This document shows, in pieces, positions 1-5,713 of a DNA stretch of 8,312 nt; positions within the stretch are counted from its first letter, which is position 1, and every line of letters starts with the position of its first letter. The DNA comes from an uncultured Arthrobacter sp. (GTDB lineage Bacteria; Actinomycetota; Actinomycetes; Actinomycetales; Micrococcaceae). Below the pieces are notes generated by a model. It was not told where the DNA came from and made no database searches. It worked only from the letters and a program-made list of their open reading frames with translations. The stretch lies in contig CALMVY010000290.1 in assembly GCA_937873245.1 (NCBI GenBank), forward strand, positions 1-8,312, given 5' to 3'. The translations under genes were made by a program, and so were the position numbers.

Positions 1-669
1 GAGGTGGTGCCGGACGCGCTCCATGCACAGATTCCGCTGATCCGCCGCGTGCTCGACCTCGCCGGCATCGCCGTCGTGGGGGCGGCCGAACACGAGGCCG
101 ACGACGTCGTCGGCACCTATGCCAGCCACGCCGGGTTGCCCGTCGACGTCGTGACGGGGGACCGCGACCTTTTCCAGGTGGTCGACGACTCCCGTCAGGT
201 GCGGGTGGTCTACACCGCGCGCGGCATGAAGAACCTCGAAGTCCTCACCGACGCGGTGGTCGTCGAAAAGTACCGCGTGCTGCCCGTGCAGTACGCCGAC
301 TACGCGATCCTCCGCGGCGACACCTCCGACGGCCTGCCGGGCGTGGCCGGCATCGGCGAGAAGACCGCCTCGTCGCTGCTTGGCGAGTACGGCACCCTGG
401 ACGGGCTGCTCGCGGCGGCGGCCGATCCGGGAGGCGGGCTGTCCGCGTCCGTGCGGTCGAAGCTCGCAGCGGCCGCGGACTACCTTGCCGCCGCGCCCGC
501 CGTCGTAAATGTGGTGCGCGGCCTCGAACTGCCGACGCTGGAACAGGCAGGCGCGCAACTGCTCCCTGTTTCCGGCGATGCGCGCGCCGAACTGGAGCGT
601 CTCGCCACCGAGTGGAACCTTGGCGGCTCCGTCCGGCGGCTCCTCGAAGCGCTCGACCGGCGGCAGTGA
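1..669 (+). CDS. 5'-3' exonuclease (FEN/PIN-like nuclease with H3TH domain), 5'-truncated by window edge
   Basis: The reading frame is open from base 1, so the true start lies outside the window and the N-terminal part of the nuclease domain is missing. The GTG at base 4 is an internal codon. Visible motifs are typical of the 5'-3' exonuclease family related to the N-terminal domain of DNA polymerase I: an acidic EADD cluster (bases 94-105) and V-T-G-D-R-D-L-F-Q (about 151-177), which supply metal-binding aspartates, then L-R-G-D-x-S-D-G-L-P-G-V-x-G-I-G-E-K-T-A (about 310-370), the helix-three-turn-helix DNA-binding segment. The frame stops about 90 residues after that segment with no polymerase domain, so this is the stand-alone actinobacterial type. 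Expected role: metal-dependent removal of 5' flaps or RNA primers in DNA replication and repair. It converges on the next gene with a 58-bp gap. Family assignment is firm; the exact cellular role is inferred. Confidence 0.93.
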   Translation, partial: EVVPDALHAQIPLIRRVLDLAGIAVVGAAEHEADDVVGTYASHAGLPVDVVTGDRDLFQVVDDSRQVRVVYTARGMKNLEVLTDAVVVEKYRVLPVQYADYAILRGDTSDGLPGVAGIGEKTASSLLGEYGTLDGLLAAAADPGGGLSASVRSKLAAAADYLAAAPAVVNVVRGLELPTLEQAGAQLLPVSGDARAELERLATEWNLGGSVRRLLEALDRRQ

Positions 670-706
670 GTGGAATGCGAGCCGGCGTCTGCGGGGTCGA
701 GGCGCG

Positions 707-722
707 GGACCGGATGCGGTCC
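707..722. terminator. Short GC-rich hairpin between convergent genes
   Basis: GGACCG (707-712), loop GATG, CGGTCC (717-722) forms a perfect 6-bp stem with a tetraloop. It lies between the stop codons of the exonuclease (669) and the baeRF11 gene (728), which face each other. It could therefore serve as a bidirectional transcription end. There is no T-run on either side, so it is not a classical intrinsic terminator. The call rests on position and symmetry alone. Confidence 0.4.
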
Positions 723-727
723 ACAGC

Positions 728-1831
728 TCAGATGGCGTAGCGAAGGATTCCGGCGGCCTGGGCGTTGTCCGGCATGTCGGACCGACGCAGGGCGAGAACC
801 CGGGCGCCTGTTCCGAGCGCCCGGCGGGCGATTTCCTCGATTGCGTCGTGGCCCGTCCCGGACTCGAGGGTGAGCAAGCCGTCGTCGCCGACGGACCCGT
901 ACACCTCAGCGTCCATGTCCACGGCGAGCGTCTCCACCGCGCCGAAGGCAGCAGCCCGTGCCAGGTCGCTGAGATCTGCCGACCCACGACCGTTGGTTCG
1001 GCGCTCTTCAAACTTTGCCTGCAGGGCCACAAGGTCTGCCGCGTAGATCCGGTCGAGGACACCCCGCGCGGCTTCGGCCAATTGGGCCGAGGTCAGTTCG
1101 TCGGGGTTTCCCTCGATGGCTTCTGCGGCGACGTGTGCATATCCGGTGAGGTTGCGGTAAATGCTCCGAAGTGGCTCCGCAGCCGCAATGACCAGCGGCA
1201 GCGACTGCCCGTTCAAGGTGGGACGAAGCACGTGGTCGATGGACCGCGCGTACTGGGTCAGCCGGACCTTTCGCCCTTCGTCGCCGTGCAGCCGCCCGAA
1301 ATGGGACCGGCCGCTGATGGACTGGAGCCCGACGGAACTCGCGGCATCAGCCGGCATGCCGGCTACGGTGACTTCTTGGGCCGGCCGGTCGGCGGCGACC
1401 TCAATGAGTCGCGCCCCGTCCTGCGAGATCGCGAGCACGAGTGCCGCGTTCGGGAACGTTGTTGCGCGCAGGAGCGGCGTGATGGCGAACCGGTCAGTCA
1501 CGCTCACATGCTCTTCGAGACCGTTCGGCAAGCGGAACTCCAAAACCGACGTCGGGGTCGCGAAGATGGCCAGGCTCCGCCCCATGTCGAACCAGAATTC
1601 AGGGGTTTCCAGAAGCTCGTGGAGGAAGGACTCGACGGCGGCGGCCGCTTCCTTGTTTCCCCTCGTGCGGAGCAGGTCGACGGCGGAACCAAACAATGAC
1701 CGCGCTCGGGTCTGGTTTTCCTCCGAGTCAGCCGGGACGCTGCTCGTCGGAAGATACACCGTGACGCTGTGTGGATCGCGTGCAGCCGCCAGCCGTTCCA
1801 AGTCGTACCGGGTCGGCATATCAATATGCAT
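728..1831 (-). CDS. baeRF11-type bacterial archaeo-eukaryotic release factor (eRF1) homologue
   Basis: A 367-residue soluble protein without signal peptide or membrane segment. Its pattern matches my memory of the baeRF family 11 proteins: N-terminal I-D-M-P-T-x-x-D-L with H-S-V-T-V-Y-L-P-T (residues 3-29), E-F-W-F-D-M-G-R-S-L-A-I-F-A-T-P (78-93), V-T-D-R-F-x-I-x-P-L-L-R-A (111-123), the D-E-G-R-K-V-R-L-T-Q-Y-A-R segment (184-196), L-V-I-A-A-A-E-P-L-R-S-I-Y-R (213-226) and the C-terminal A-A-G-I-L-R-Y ending. The middle part would be the RNase H-like eRF1 domain and the last third the L7Ae-like domain. No GGQ peptide-release tripeptide is present, so peptidyl-tRNA hydrolysis cannot be assumed; ribosome rescue or hibernation is the family-level hypothesis. 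The start is set by AAAGGAG (1838-1844) six bases upstream; the ATG at codon 5 is too far from it. The gene has its own promoter and is divergent from the ferritin gene. Confidence 0.82.
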   Translation of the reverse strand: MHIDMPTRYDLERLAAARDPHSVTVYLPTSSVPADSEENQTRARSLFGSAVDLLRTRGNKEAAAAVESFLHELLETPEFWFDMGRSLAIFATPTSVLEFRLPNGLEEHVSVTDRFAITPLLRATTFPNAALVLAISQDGARLIEVAADRPAQEVTVAGMPADAASSVGLQSISGRSHFGRLHGDEGRKVRLTQYARSIDHVLRPTLNGQSLPLVIAAAEPLRSIYRNLTGYAHVAAEAIEGNPDELTSAQLAEAARGVLDRIYAADLVALQAKFEERRTNGRGSADLSDLARAAAFGAVETLAVDMDAEVYGSVGDDGLLTLESGTGHDAIEEIARRALGTGARVLALRRSDMPDNAQAAGILRYAI

Positions 1832-1837
1832 GGGGAT

Positions 1838-1844
1838 CTCCTTT
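1838..1844 (-). promoter_or_regulatory. Ribosome binding site of the baeRF11 gene
   Basis: Read on the minus strand, AAAGGAG is followed by six bases (ATCCCC) and then ATG. This is a near-ideal Shine-Dalgarno sequence and decides the start in favour of the ATG at 1831 over the in-frame ATG four codons later. Confidence 0.8.
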
Positions 1845-1876
1845 GCGCTGCCCGTTCAGCAATACCGGACCAGCCC

Positions 1877-1905
1877 AGCATCAGACTCCCGGATGCCCGT
1901 GTCAA
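1877..1905 (-). promoter_or_regulatory. Sigma70-type promoter for the baeRF11 gene
   Basis: On the minus strand there is a perfect -35 hexamer TTGACA (1905-1900), a 17-base spacer and GATGCT (1882-1877) as -10. The -10 keeps the important A at position 2 and T at position 6. Transcription would start near 1870, giving a leader of about 40 bases before the ATG at 1831. The -35 is very good and the -10 mediocre. Confidence 0.55.
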
Positions 1906-2090
1906 CAGACGGCGGAAACCGCACAAGACCTGCCAGCCCGGCGCACCACCGGAACGGGAAAGCCTGATCTTGACGCGGAGATCCAAAGCGGAGGAGTCTC
2001 GTTACAGGCCCTCCGGCAGCCCCCGGCTCCGCGGAACCTCGGCCCGGCAGAACCTTGGCGCCCCAGGTCCACACCCTTGAACACCGACTC

Positions 2091-2096
2091 GAGGAG
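2091..2096 (+). promoter_or_regulatory. Ribosome binding site of the ferritin gene
   Basis: GAGGAG lies six bases before the ATG at 2103. This selects that ATG over an in-frame ATG at 2055, which would add 16 residues (M-A-P-Q-V-H-T...) with no family counterpart. Confidence 0.75.
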
Positions 2097-2102
2097 AGCA
2101 CC

Positions 2103-2693
2103 ATGAGCCCGCAATTCAACGAGCTGCTGACCCGCCAGGTCGGCAATGAGTTCGCAGCCTCCCAGCAGTACATCGCCATCGCCGCCTGGTTCGACGGGCA
2201 GGACCTTCCCCAGCTCGCCAAGCACTTCTACCGCCAGTCGCTGGAGGAACGGAACCACGCCATGATGATGGTCCGGTACATCCTGGACCGCGGCATCAAG
2301 ATCACCATCCCCGGCATCGATCCGGTCCGGAACGACTTCGCTTCCGCGGAGGAACCGCTGGTCCTTGCCCTCGCCCAGGAAGTTGAGGTCACGGACCGCA
2401 TCAAGGACCTGTTCGCCGCGGCCAGGGCGGAAAACGACCCCCTGGGTGAACAGTTCATGCTGTGGTTCCTCAAGGAGCAGGTCGAAGAGGTGGCATCGAT
2501 GTCGACCCTGCTCAACGTCGCCCGCCGGGCGGACAACCTCTTCGACGTCGAGACCTTCCTGGCCCGGGAACGCGTGGGCGACGCCGGCCAGCACGGGGGA
2601 GCGGGGCGCGGCGGGCACCACGGCCACGGAGGCGCCCAGGGCGGACCGCCCGAGGACACCGGCACCCCGGAGGCCGCCGGCGGATCCCTCTAG
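2103..2693 (+). CDS. Ferritin, BfrB-like (haem-free), with Gly/His-rich C-terminal extension
   Basis: A 196-residue iron-storage protein that oxidises Fe2+ and stores the mineral in a 24-subunit cytoplasmic shell. The ferroxidase set fits bacterial ferritins: E16, Y23, E49, H52, E93, Q126 and E129. Stretches such as D-L-P-Q-L-A-K-H-F-Y, E-E-R-N-H-A-M-M, G-E-Q-F-M-x-W-F-L and L-F-x-x-E-x-F-x-A-R-E closely resemble Mycobacterium tuberculosis BfrB as I remember it (about 181 residues). No Met in the usual bacterioferritin haem position is evident. After the fold ends near residue 157 comes a tail of about 40 residues: a Gly/His-rich stretch (162-181; H164, H172, H173, H175), an acidic/proline part, and a final A-A-G-G-S-L. 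BfrB ends similarly (A-A-G-G-R-L) but lacks the Gly/His insert. The start is chosen by its ribosome binding site. The next gene begins 80 bp downstream. Confidence 0.93.
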   Translation: MSPQFNELLTRQVGNEFAASQQYIAIAAWFDGQDLPQLAKHFYRQSLEERNHAMMMVRYILDRGIKITIPGIDPVRNDFASAEEPLVLALAQEVEVTDRIKDLFAAARAENDPLGEQFMLWFLKEQVEEVASMSTLLNVARRADNLFDVETFLARERVGDAGQHGGAGRGGHHGHGGAQGGPPEDTGTPEAAGGSL

Positions 2694-2718
2694 CGTAGGA
2701 CACCGCTGGTCCACGTCC

Positions 2719-2745
2719 CGCGCCCGTAGCCGATGCTCTGGCGCG
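2719..2745. terminator. Weak dyad after the ferritin gene
   Basis: CGCGCC (2719-2724) and GGCGCG (2740-2745) are exact complements separated by 15 bases, in the 80-bp gap between ferritin and the MFS gene. The loop is long and there is no T-run. It might attenuate read-through, but chance pairing in GC-rich DNA is quite possible. Confidence 0.25.
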
Positions 2746-2773
2746 CACCGGGAAGGGGGGCGAGAATGGGCTG

Positions 2774-4075
2774 GTGCCCACCCCTCGCCCCGGCGGGGAC
2801 GGCGAAGTGATGAACGCCGCCGCCCGGAAGATCCAGCGCATCTTTCTCACGTTGACGCTGGGCAATACTCTTGCGGCCTCGTTCATCTGGGGGATCAATA
2901 CCCTCTTCCTGCTGGACGCCGGACTCAGCAATCTCGAGGCTTTTGCCGCGAACGCCTTCTTCACGGCCGGCATGGTCCTGTTCGAGGTGCCCACCGGAGT
3001 GGTTGCCGACGGGTGGGGCCGCCGCGTTTCGTTCCTGCTCGGCACCGCGACACTGGCGGCGGCGACGTATCTCTACTATCTGATGTGGCAGCTCTCCGCG
3101 CCCTTCTGGGCGTGGGCGGTGGTGTCGGTCTTGCTGGGCTTAGGATTCACCTTCTTCTCGGGGGCGGTGGAGGCATGGCTCGTCGACGCGCTGCGCTATT
3201 CGGGGTACGAGGGCGGGCTGGAGGCGGTGCTGGGCCGGGGCCTGATGGTGTCGGGTGTCGCGATGCTCGCCGGGTCGGTGGCAGGCGGGGTGATCGCGCA
3301 GGCCACCGACCTCGGTGTGCCGTTCCTGTTGCGGGTGGGGGTGCTGCTGGTGATGTTCGCCGTCGCCTTCTGGCTGATGCGCGACGTCGGTTTCACCCCG
3401 GAGCGTTCCACACACCCGCTGCAGGCGACCCGAGCCGTGCTGTCCGCCTCGATCGAGAACGGATTGAAGCACCCGCCGGTGCGCTACGTGATGCTGGCGG
3501 CACCGTTCAGCGCCGGCGTCGGCATCTATGTCTTCTACGCCCTCCAGCCTTACCTGCTTGAGCTCTACGGCGACCCCAGCGCGTACTCCGTGGCGGGCCT
3601 GGCGGCGGCCATGGTGGCCGGAGCGCAGGTGCTTGGCGGCTGGTTGGCGCCCCGCCTGCGGCGCCTCGTCCGCAAACGCACCACTGTACTGATCCTGAGC
3701 AGCGCAGTGAGCGGACTGCTGCTCGTGGTCATCGGGTTCACGCGGGTTTTCTGGGTGGCCCTGGTGCTGTTGGCCCTCTGGGCCCTGGTCGCCTCGGCGG
3801 GGACCCCGGTGCGGCAGGCTTACCTGAACGACATGATCCCCTCGAAGCAGCGGGCCACAGTGCTTAGCTTCGACTCGCTCATGGGATCAAGCGGTGGAGT
3901 GGTGGTGCAGCCGGTACTCGGCCGGGCGGCCGATGTGTACGGCTATCCCGCCTCGGTGGCGATTGGCGGCGTCATCGAGCTGATCGCGGTGCCCTTCCTG
4001 CTGGCGAGCCGGCGGCAGCGCCCTGGGGCGGACCTGGCCAGCGCCCCGACGGCGGCGGATTCCGCGCAGTCTTGA
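2774..4075 (+). CDS. MFS (major facilitator superfamily) transporter, substrate unknown
   Basis: A 433-residue polytopic membrane protein with about twelve hydrophobic helices and a short hydrophilic C-terminal tail. Between helices 2 and 3, G-V-V-A-D-G-W-G-R-R (75-84) is the MFS motif A (G-x-x-x-D-x-x-G-R-R). A second loop, D-M-I-P-S-K-Q-R-A-T-V-L-S-F-D-S-L (353-369), sits after helix 10 in the position of the equivalent C-terminal-half motif. Such proteins are proton-coupled exporters or importers of small molecules; the sequence does not reveal the substrate. The start is uncertain. GTG 2774 has a purine run AAGGGGGG, but 13 bases away. An in-frame ATG at 2810 gives M-N-A-A-A-R-K-I-Q-R, directly before the first helix, and is equally plausible, though without a clear ribosome site. 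No promoter is obvious in the 80 bp upstream, so it may be co-transcribed with the ferritin gene. Confidence 0.88.
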   Translation: MPTPRPGGDGEVMNAAARKIQRIFLTLTLGNTLAASFIWGINTLFLLDAGLSNLEAFAANAFFTAGMVLFEVPTGVVADGWGRRVSFLLGTATLAAATYLYYLMWQLSAPFWAWAVVSVLLGLGFTFFSGAVEAWLVDALRYSGYEGGLEAVLGRGLMVSGVAMLAGSVAGGVIAQATDLGVPFLLRVGVLLVMFAVAFWLMRDVGFTPERSTHPLQATRAVLSASIENGLKHPPVRYVMLAAPFSAGVGIYVFYALQPYLLELYGDPSAYSVAGLAAAMVAGAQVLGGWLAPRLRRLVRKRTTVLILSSAVSGLLLVVIGFTRVFWVALVLLALWALVASAGTPVRQAYLNDMIPSKQRATVLSFDSLMGSSGGVVVQPVLGRAADVYGYPASVAIGGVIELIAVPFLLASRRQRPGADLASAPTAADSAQS

Positions 4076-4099
4076 CTCTCGCGGCCCCAAGCCTACGAT
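4072..4099 (+). promoter_or_regulatory. Sigma70-type promoter for the VOC-family gene
   Basis: TTGACT (4072-4077), a 16-base spacer and TACGAT (4094-4099) form a good housekeeping-type promoter. The -10 fits TANNNT. The -35 overlaps the TGA stop of the MFS gene (4073-4075). A start near 4106 would give a leader of about 65 bases before the ATG at 4172, so the small gene need not depend on read-through. Confidence 0.6.
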
Positions 4100-4171
4100 T
4101 TGCACTGTGGAGCGCAGCTGGGGTGGCTTCCAGGAACCTGATCAATGCTGATGAAGAGGGAGAAAATAGCC

Positions 4172-4549
4172 ATGCTGAAGGATCTCGAAATCACCGCAGT
4201 CCTCCCCGCCAAGGACATCACCCGGGCGAGGGCTTTCTATCGTGACGTGCTGGGGCTGGAGCCCGCCGACTCCATGGATGAGGAAAACCTGATCTACCGC
4301 TGCGGGAACGGAACAGCTTTTCTCCTGTACCAGACTGACTTTGCCGGCACCGCAAAAAACACGCAGATAGGCTGGGAAACGAACGACCTCGAAGCCGAGG
4401 TGGCGGACCTGCGCGGCCGCGGCGTTGTGTTCGAGGAGTACGACTTCCCGGGCCTGAAGACTGAGAACGGGATCGCGACCACCCCGGTGGGTAAAGCCGC
4501 CTGGTTCGTTGACAGCGAGGGAAACATTCTGAATCTGTTCCAGCGCTAG
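4172..4549 (+). CDS. VOC (vicinal oxygen chelate / glyoxalase-fold) family protein
   Basis: A 125-residue single-domain cytoplasmic protein with two beta-alpha-beta-beta-beta halves. I-T-A-V-L-P-A-K-D-I-T-R-A-R-A-F-Y-R-D-V-L-G-L-E (7-30) is the classic first half of the glyoxalase/bleomycin-resistance fold. G-W-E-T-N-D-L-E-A-E-V-A-D-L-R-G-R-G-V opens the second half. D-S-E-G-N-I-L-N-L-F-Q (114-124) is the C-terminal strand with the usual metal-ligand Glu (E116). The substrate is not predictable: glyoxalase, dioxygenase or drug-binding roles all occur. AGGGAG (4157-4162) nine bases upstream selects the ATG at 4172. An in-frame ATG at 4145 (M-L-M-K-R-E-K-I-A) would place this ribosome site inside the gene. 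It has its own promoter and ends before a hairpin facing the minus-strand ABM gene. Confidence 0.87.
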   Translation: MLKDLEITAVLPAKDITRARAFYRDVLGLEPADSMDEENLIYRCGNGTAFLLYQTDFAGTAKNTQIGWETNDLEAEVADLRGRGVVFEEYDFPGLKTENGIATTPVGKAAWFVDSEGNILNLFQR

Positions 4550-4571
4550 CCGCGCTGAAGCCAACCACCCG

Positions 4572-4595
4572 AACCCGGACCGGCTGACCCGGGTT
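4572..4595. terminator. Hairpin between convergent VOC and ABM-like genes
   Basis: AACCCGG (4572-4578), a 10-base loop and CCGGGTT (4589-4595) form a perfect 7-bp stem. It lies in the 61-bp gap between the VOC stop (4549) and the minus-strand ABM-like stop (4611). Its position suits a bidirectional terminator. The A-A/T-T edges give only very short U-tracts. Confidence 0.5.
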
Positions 4596-4610
4596 GCGCT
4601 CAGACCCGTG

Positions 4611-5183
4611 TCAGCGCTTCTTGCGAAGCCATGGTCCCAACAGCCGGGTGGTGACCGGAAGGAAGATATAGGTCATCAGCGGTGTGAGAAGGCAGGTGGC
4701 CAGCAGCACTTGCAGCGGCAGGGGCCAGTCACCGGTCAGCGGGTGCAGCAGGAAGTTGGCCAGCAGGCTGAGCGGAAAAAAGGGGAGGAAGATGCTGACC
4801 ATTTGCTTCCAGCGGGGAGGGACCACAGTCTCGGGGACGGTCAGGAGTGCATCGCCGGGTTGCGAGAACCAGCCCTCGATGCCCGTGCGCCGCTCAACCT
4901 GCGTCACCTCGACAAGATCCGCCGCGCTGTCAATCCACCAGCGCCGTTCGTCGGACTGCTCCCAGTCGTTCAGCAGGTCGGCATCGGCAAAGCGATACAG
5001 CATGTGCCATTCGTTTGAATCCGCGGCGGACCGGACCCAGCCGGATCCAAGATAGCCCGGCCACTCGCGGGCCAGTTCCTGACCGGCGTGGGCCCAGGCG
5101 CTGGCCTGGCGGGTCCGGCCCGGCTGGACAGTGCGTACAACTGACACGGTGACGGGTTGGGGGCGCAAATCTGGAAGGGTCAC
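4611..5183 (-). CDS. Antibiotic-biosynthesis-monooxygenase-like (ABM) domain protein with two C-terminal membrane helices
   Basis: A 190-residue protein. Residues about 10-105 look like a ferredoxin-like ABM domain: V-T-V-S-V-V-R-T-V-Q-P-G opening strand, a helix with W41-P-G-Y-L-G, the strand W-H-M-L-Y-R-F-A-D, then L-L-N-D-W-E-Q-S-D-E-R-R-W-W-I (70-84), the typical W-x-x-S-x-x-R-x-x-W helix. Two hydrophobic segments follow (about 128-148 and 156-178), separated by a short G-D-W-P turn, and a basic R-K-K-R end. This predicts a hairpin membrane anchor with the ABM domain probably cytoplasmic. ABM domains act as cofactorless oxygenases, haem-binding proteins or non-catalytic dimers; activity is unknown here. 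The start is GTG with AGGA (5195-5192) eight bases upstream. It lies 62 bp downstream of the CMD-like gene on the same strand and may be co-transcribed with it. Confidence 0.78.
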   Translation of the reverse strand: MTLPDLRPQPVTVSVVRTVQPGRTRQASAWAHAGQELAREWPGYLGSGWVRSAADSNEWHMLYRFADADLLNDWEQSDERRWWIDSAADLVEVTQVERRTGIEGWFSQPGDALLTVPETVVPPRWKQMVSIFLPFFPLSLLANFLLHPLTGDWPLPLQVLLATCLLTPLMTYIFLPVTTRLLGPWLRKKR

Positions 5184-5196
5184 GGCATAAATCCTA

Positions 5197-5238
5197 CCGG
5201 CGACGCGGACCCCTCACGCCGGACCAGGACGTCGCCGG
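5197..5238. repeat. 9-bp inverted repeat between CMD-like and ABM-like genes
   Basis: CCGGCGACG (5197-5205) and CGTCGCCGG (5230-5238) are perfect reverse complements 24 bases apart. In the minus-strand transcript this would fold as a GC-rich stem ending one base before the AGGA ribosome site of the ABM-like gene (5195-5192). It could affect translation of the second gene, act as a partial terminator, or bind a regulator as DNA. Which of these applies cannot be told from sequence. Confidence 0.5.
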
Positions 5239-5245
5239 GACGGGG

Positions 5246-5599
5246 TCAGCCCCTGGACTCGGCCTCGGCCTCGGCCTCAAGTTCCGCCTCGAGCTCGGCC
5301 TCCATCACCGCTACGGCGAAGCCCAGGGCCCGGGCGAGGTTGCCGGCTGCCGCCACGACCCTGGGGGTGCCGACGACAGGAGCGACGGCGATGAGGATGC
5401 CCTGGACGTCCTCCAAGGTGATGCCGACGTCGCTCGCGGTGCCGGCATTGAGCAGGTAGGAGGCGGGCGGGGCGTCGACTGCCACGAGCGCCGCGATCCG
5501 GGCCAGCATGATCTCGCGGTCGGCGAGGGTGCTCCGGTCGAGCGATACGGCGGTGATCTCGGCGAGGGTGTCGAGAACGGGGGTTTCTTCTTCGGCCAT
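5246..5599 (-). CDS. Carboxymuconolactone decarboxylase (CMD/AhpD-fold)-like protein lacking cysteines, with Glu/Ala-rich tail
   Basis: A 117-residue, all-helical, acidic cytoplasmic protein. Residues about 9-98 (I-M-L-A-R-I-A-A-L-V-A-V-D-A-P-P-A-S-Y, G-I-T-L-E-D-V-Q-G-I-L-I-A-V-A-P-V-V-G-T-P-R-V-V-A-A-A-G-N) resemble small CMD-family proteins common in actinobacteria. It has no cysteine at all, so the C-x-x-C peroxidase/disulfide motif of AhpD is absent and AhpD-like chemistry is excluded. From residue 99 the tail repeats E-A-E-L, then E-A-E-A-E-A-E, and may lengthen the last helix. Its DNA contains three perfect GGCCTC hexamers. The start is the ATG at 5599, with GGAG (5611-5608) eight bases upstream. 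Another in-frame ATG two codons earlier lies only two bases after GGAG, too close. It is the first gene of a likely two-gene unit with the ABM-like gene and is divergent from ggt. Confidence 0.75.
   Translation of the reverse strand: MAEEETPVLDTLAEITAVSLDRSTLADREIMLARIAALVAVDAPPASYLLNAGTASDVGITLEDVQGILIAVAPVVGTPRVVAAAGNLARALGFAVAVMEAELEAELEAEAEAESRG
5261..5278. repeat. Three tandem GGCCTC hexamers inside the CMD-like gene
   Basis: GGCCTC is repeated exactly three times, and related GGCCTC units continue upstream in the gene. On the coding strand the units read GAGGCC and encode the Glu-Ala repeats of the tail. Length changes by whole units would stay in frame. Confidence 0.7.
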
Positions 5600-5713
5600 G
5601 GTCATATCTCCATCTGGTCGCGGCGGTTGTGTGTTGAGTGACGCGACGAATAATGGCCGCCGCCACCGGTTGCAACGTAGCGCTCCACGGCGGCCGAGGG
5701 CATCACCCGGAGG

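Larger units (their letters stand above)
1832..2102. other. Divergent intergenic region between baeRF11 and ferritin genes
   Basis: These 271 bases separate two divergent genes. The left part holds the baeRF11 ribosome binding site and promoter. The right part should hold the ferritin promoter, but I find no good one. A TTGACG (1970-1975) has no TANNNT box at proper spacing. GGAGAT (1977-1982) with GTTACA (2001-2006) 18 bases downstream faintly resembles a SigH/SigR-type stress promoter (GGAAT-N18-GTT). Near the ferritin start, GAACCTCGG (2034-2042) is repeated as GAACCTTGG (2050-2058) with a 16-base period. No IdeR/DtxR-type iron box with the usual TTAGG...CCTAA pattern is visible. Short open frames here lack support and are not called. 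Confidence 0.5.

Noticed and set aside
509..1699. 396-codon plus-strand open frame over the exonuclease end and the baeRF11 gene
   Set aside because: It is antisense or out of frame to two recognisable genes, has no ribosome site, and its translation is low-complexity and Arg/Gly/Pro-rich, as expected of a GC-rich shadow frame.
1970..2006. TTGACG as -35 of a ferritin promoter
   Set aside because: No TANNNT box occurs 16-19 bases downstream; the nearest AT-containing word, GTTACA, is 25 bases away.
1902..2714. 270-codon minus-strand open frame opposite the ferritin gene
   Set aside because: It mirrors the ferritin codons, which carry all ferroxidase residues; the antisense frame has no recognisable motif.
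2365..3561. 398-codon plus-strand frame overlapping ferritin and MFS genes
   Set aside because: Arg/Pro/Ser-rich translation in a shifted frame relative to two well-supported genes.
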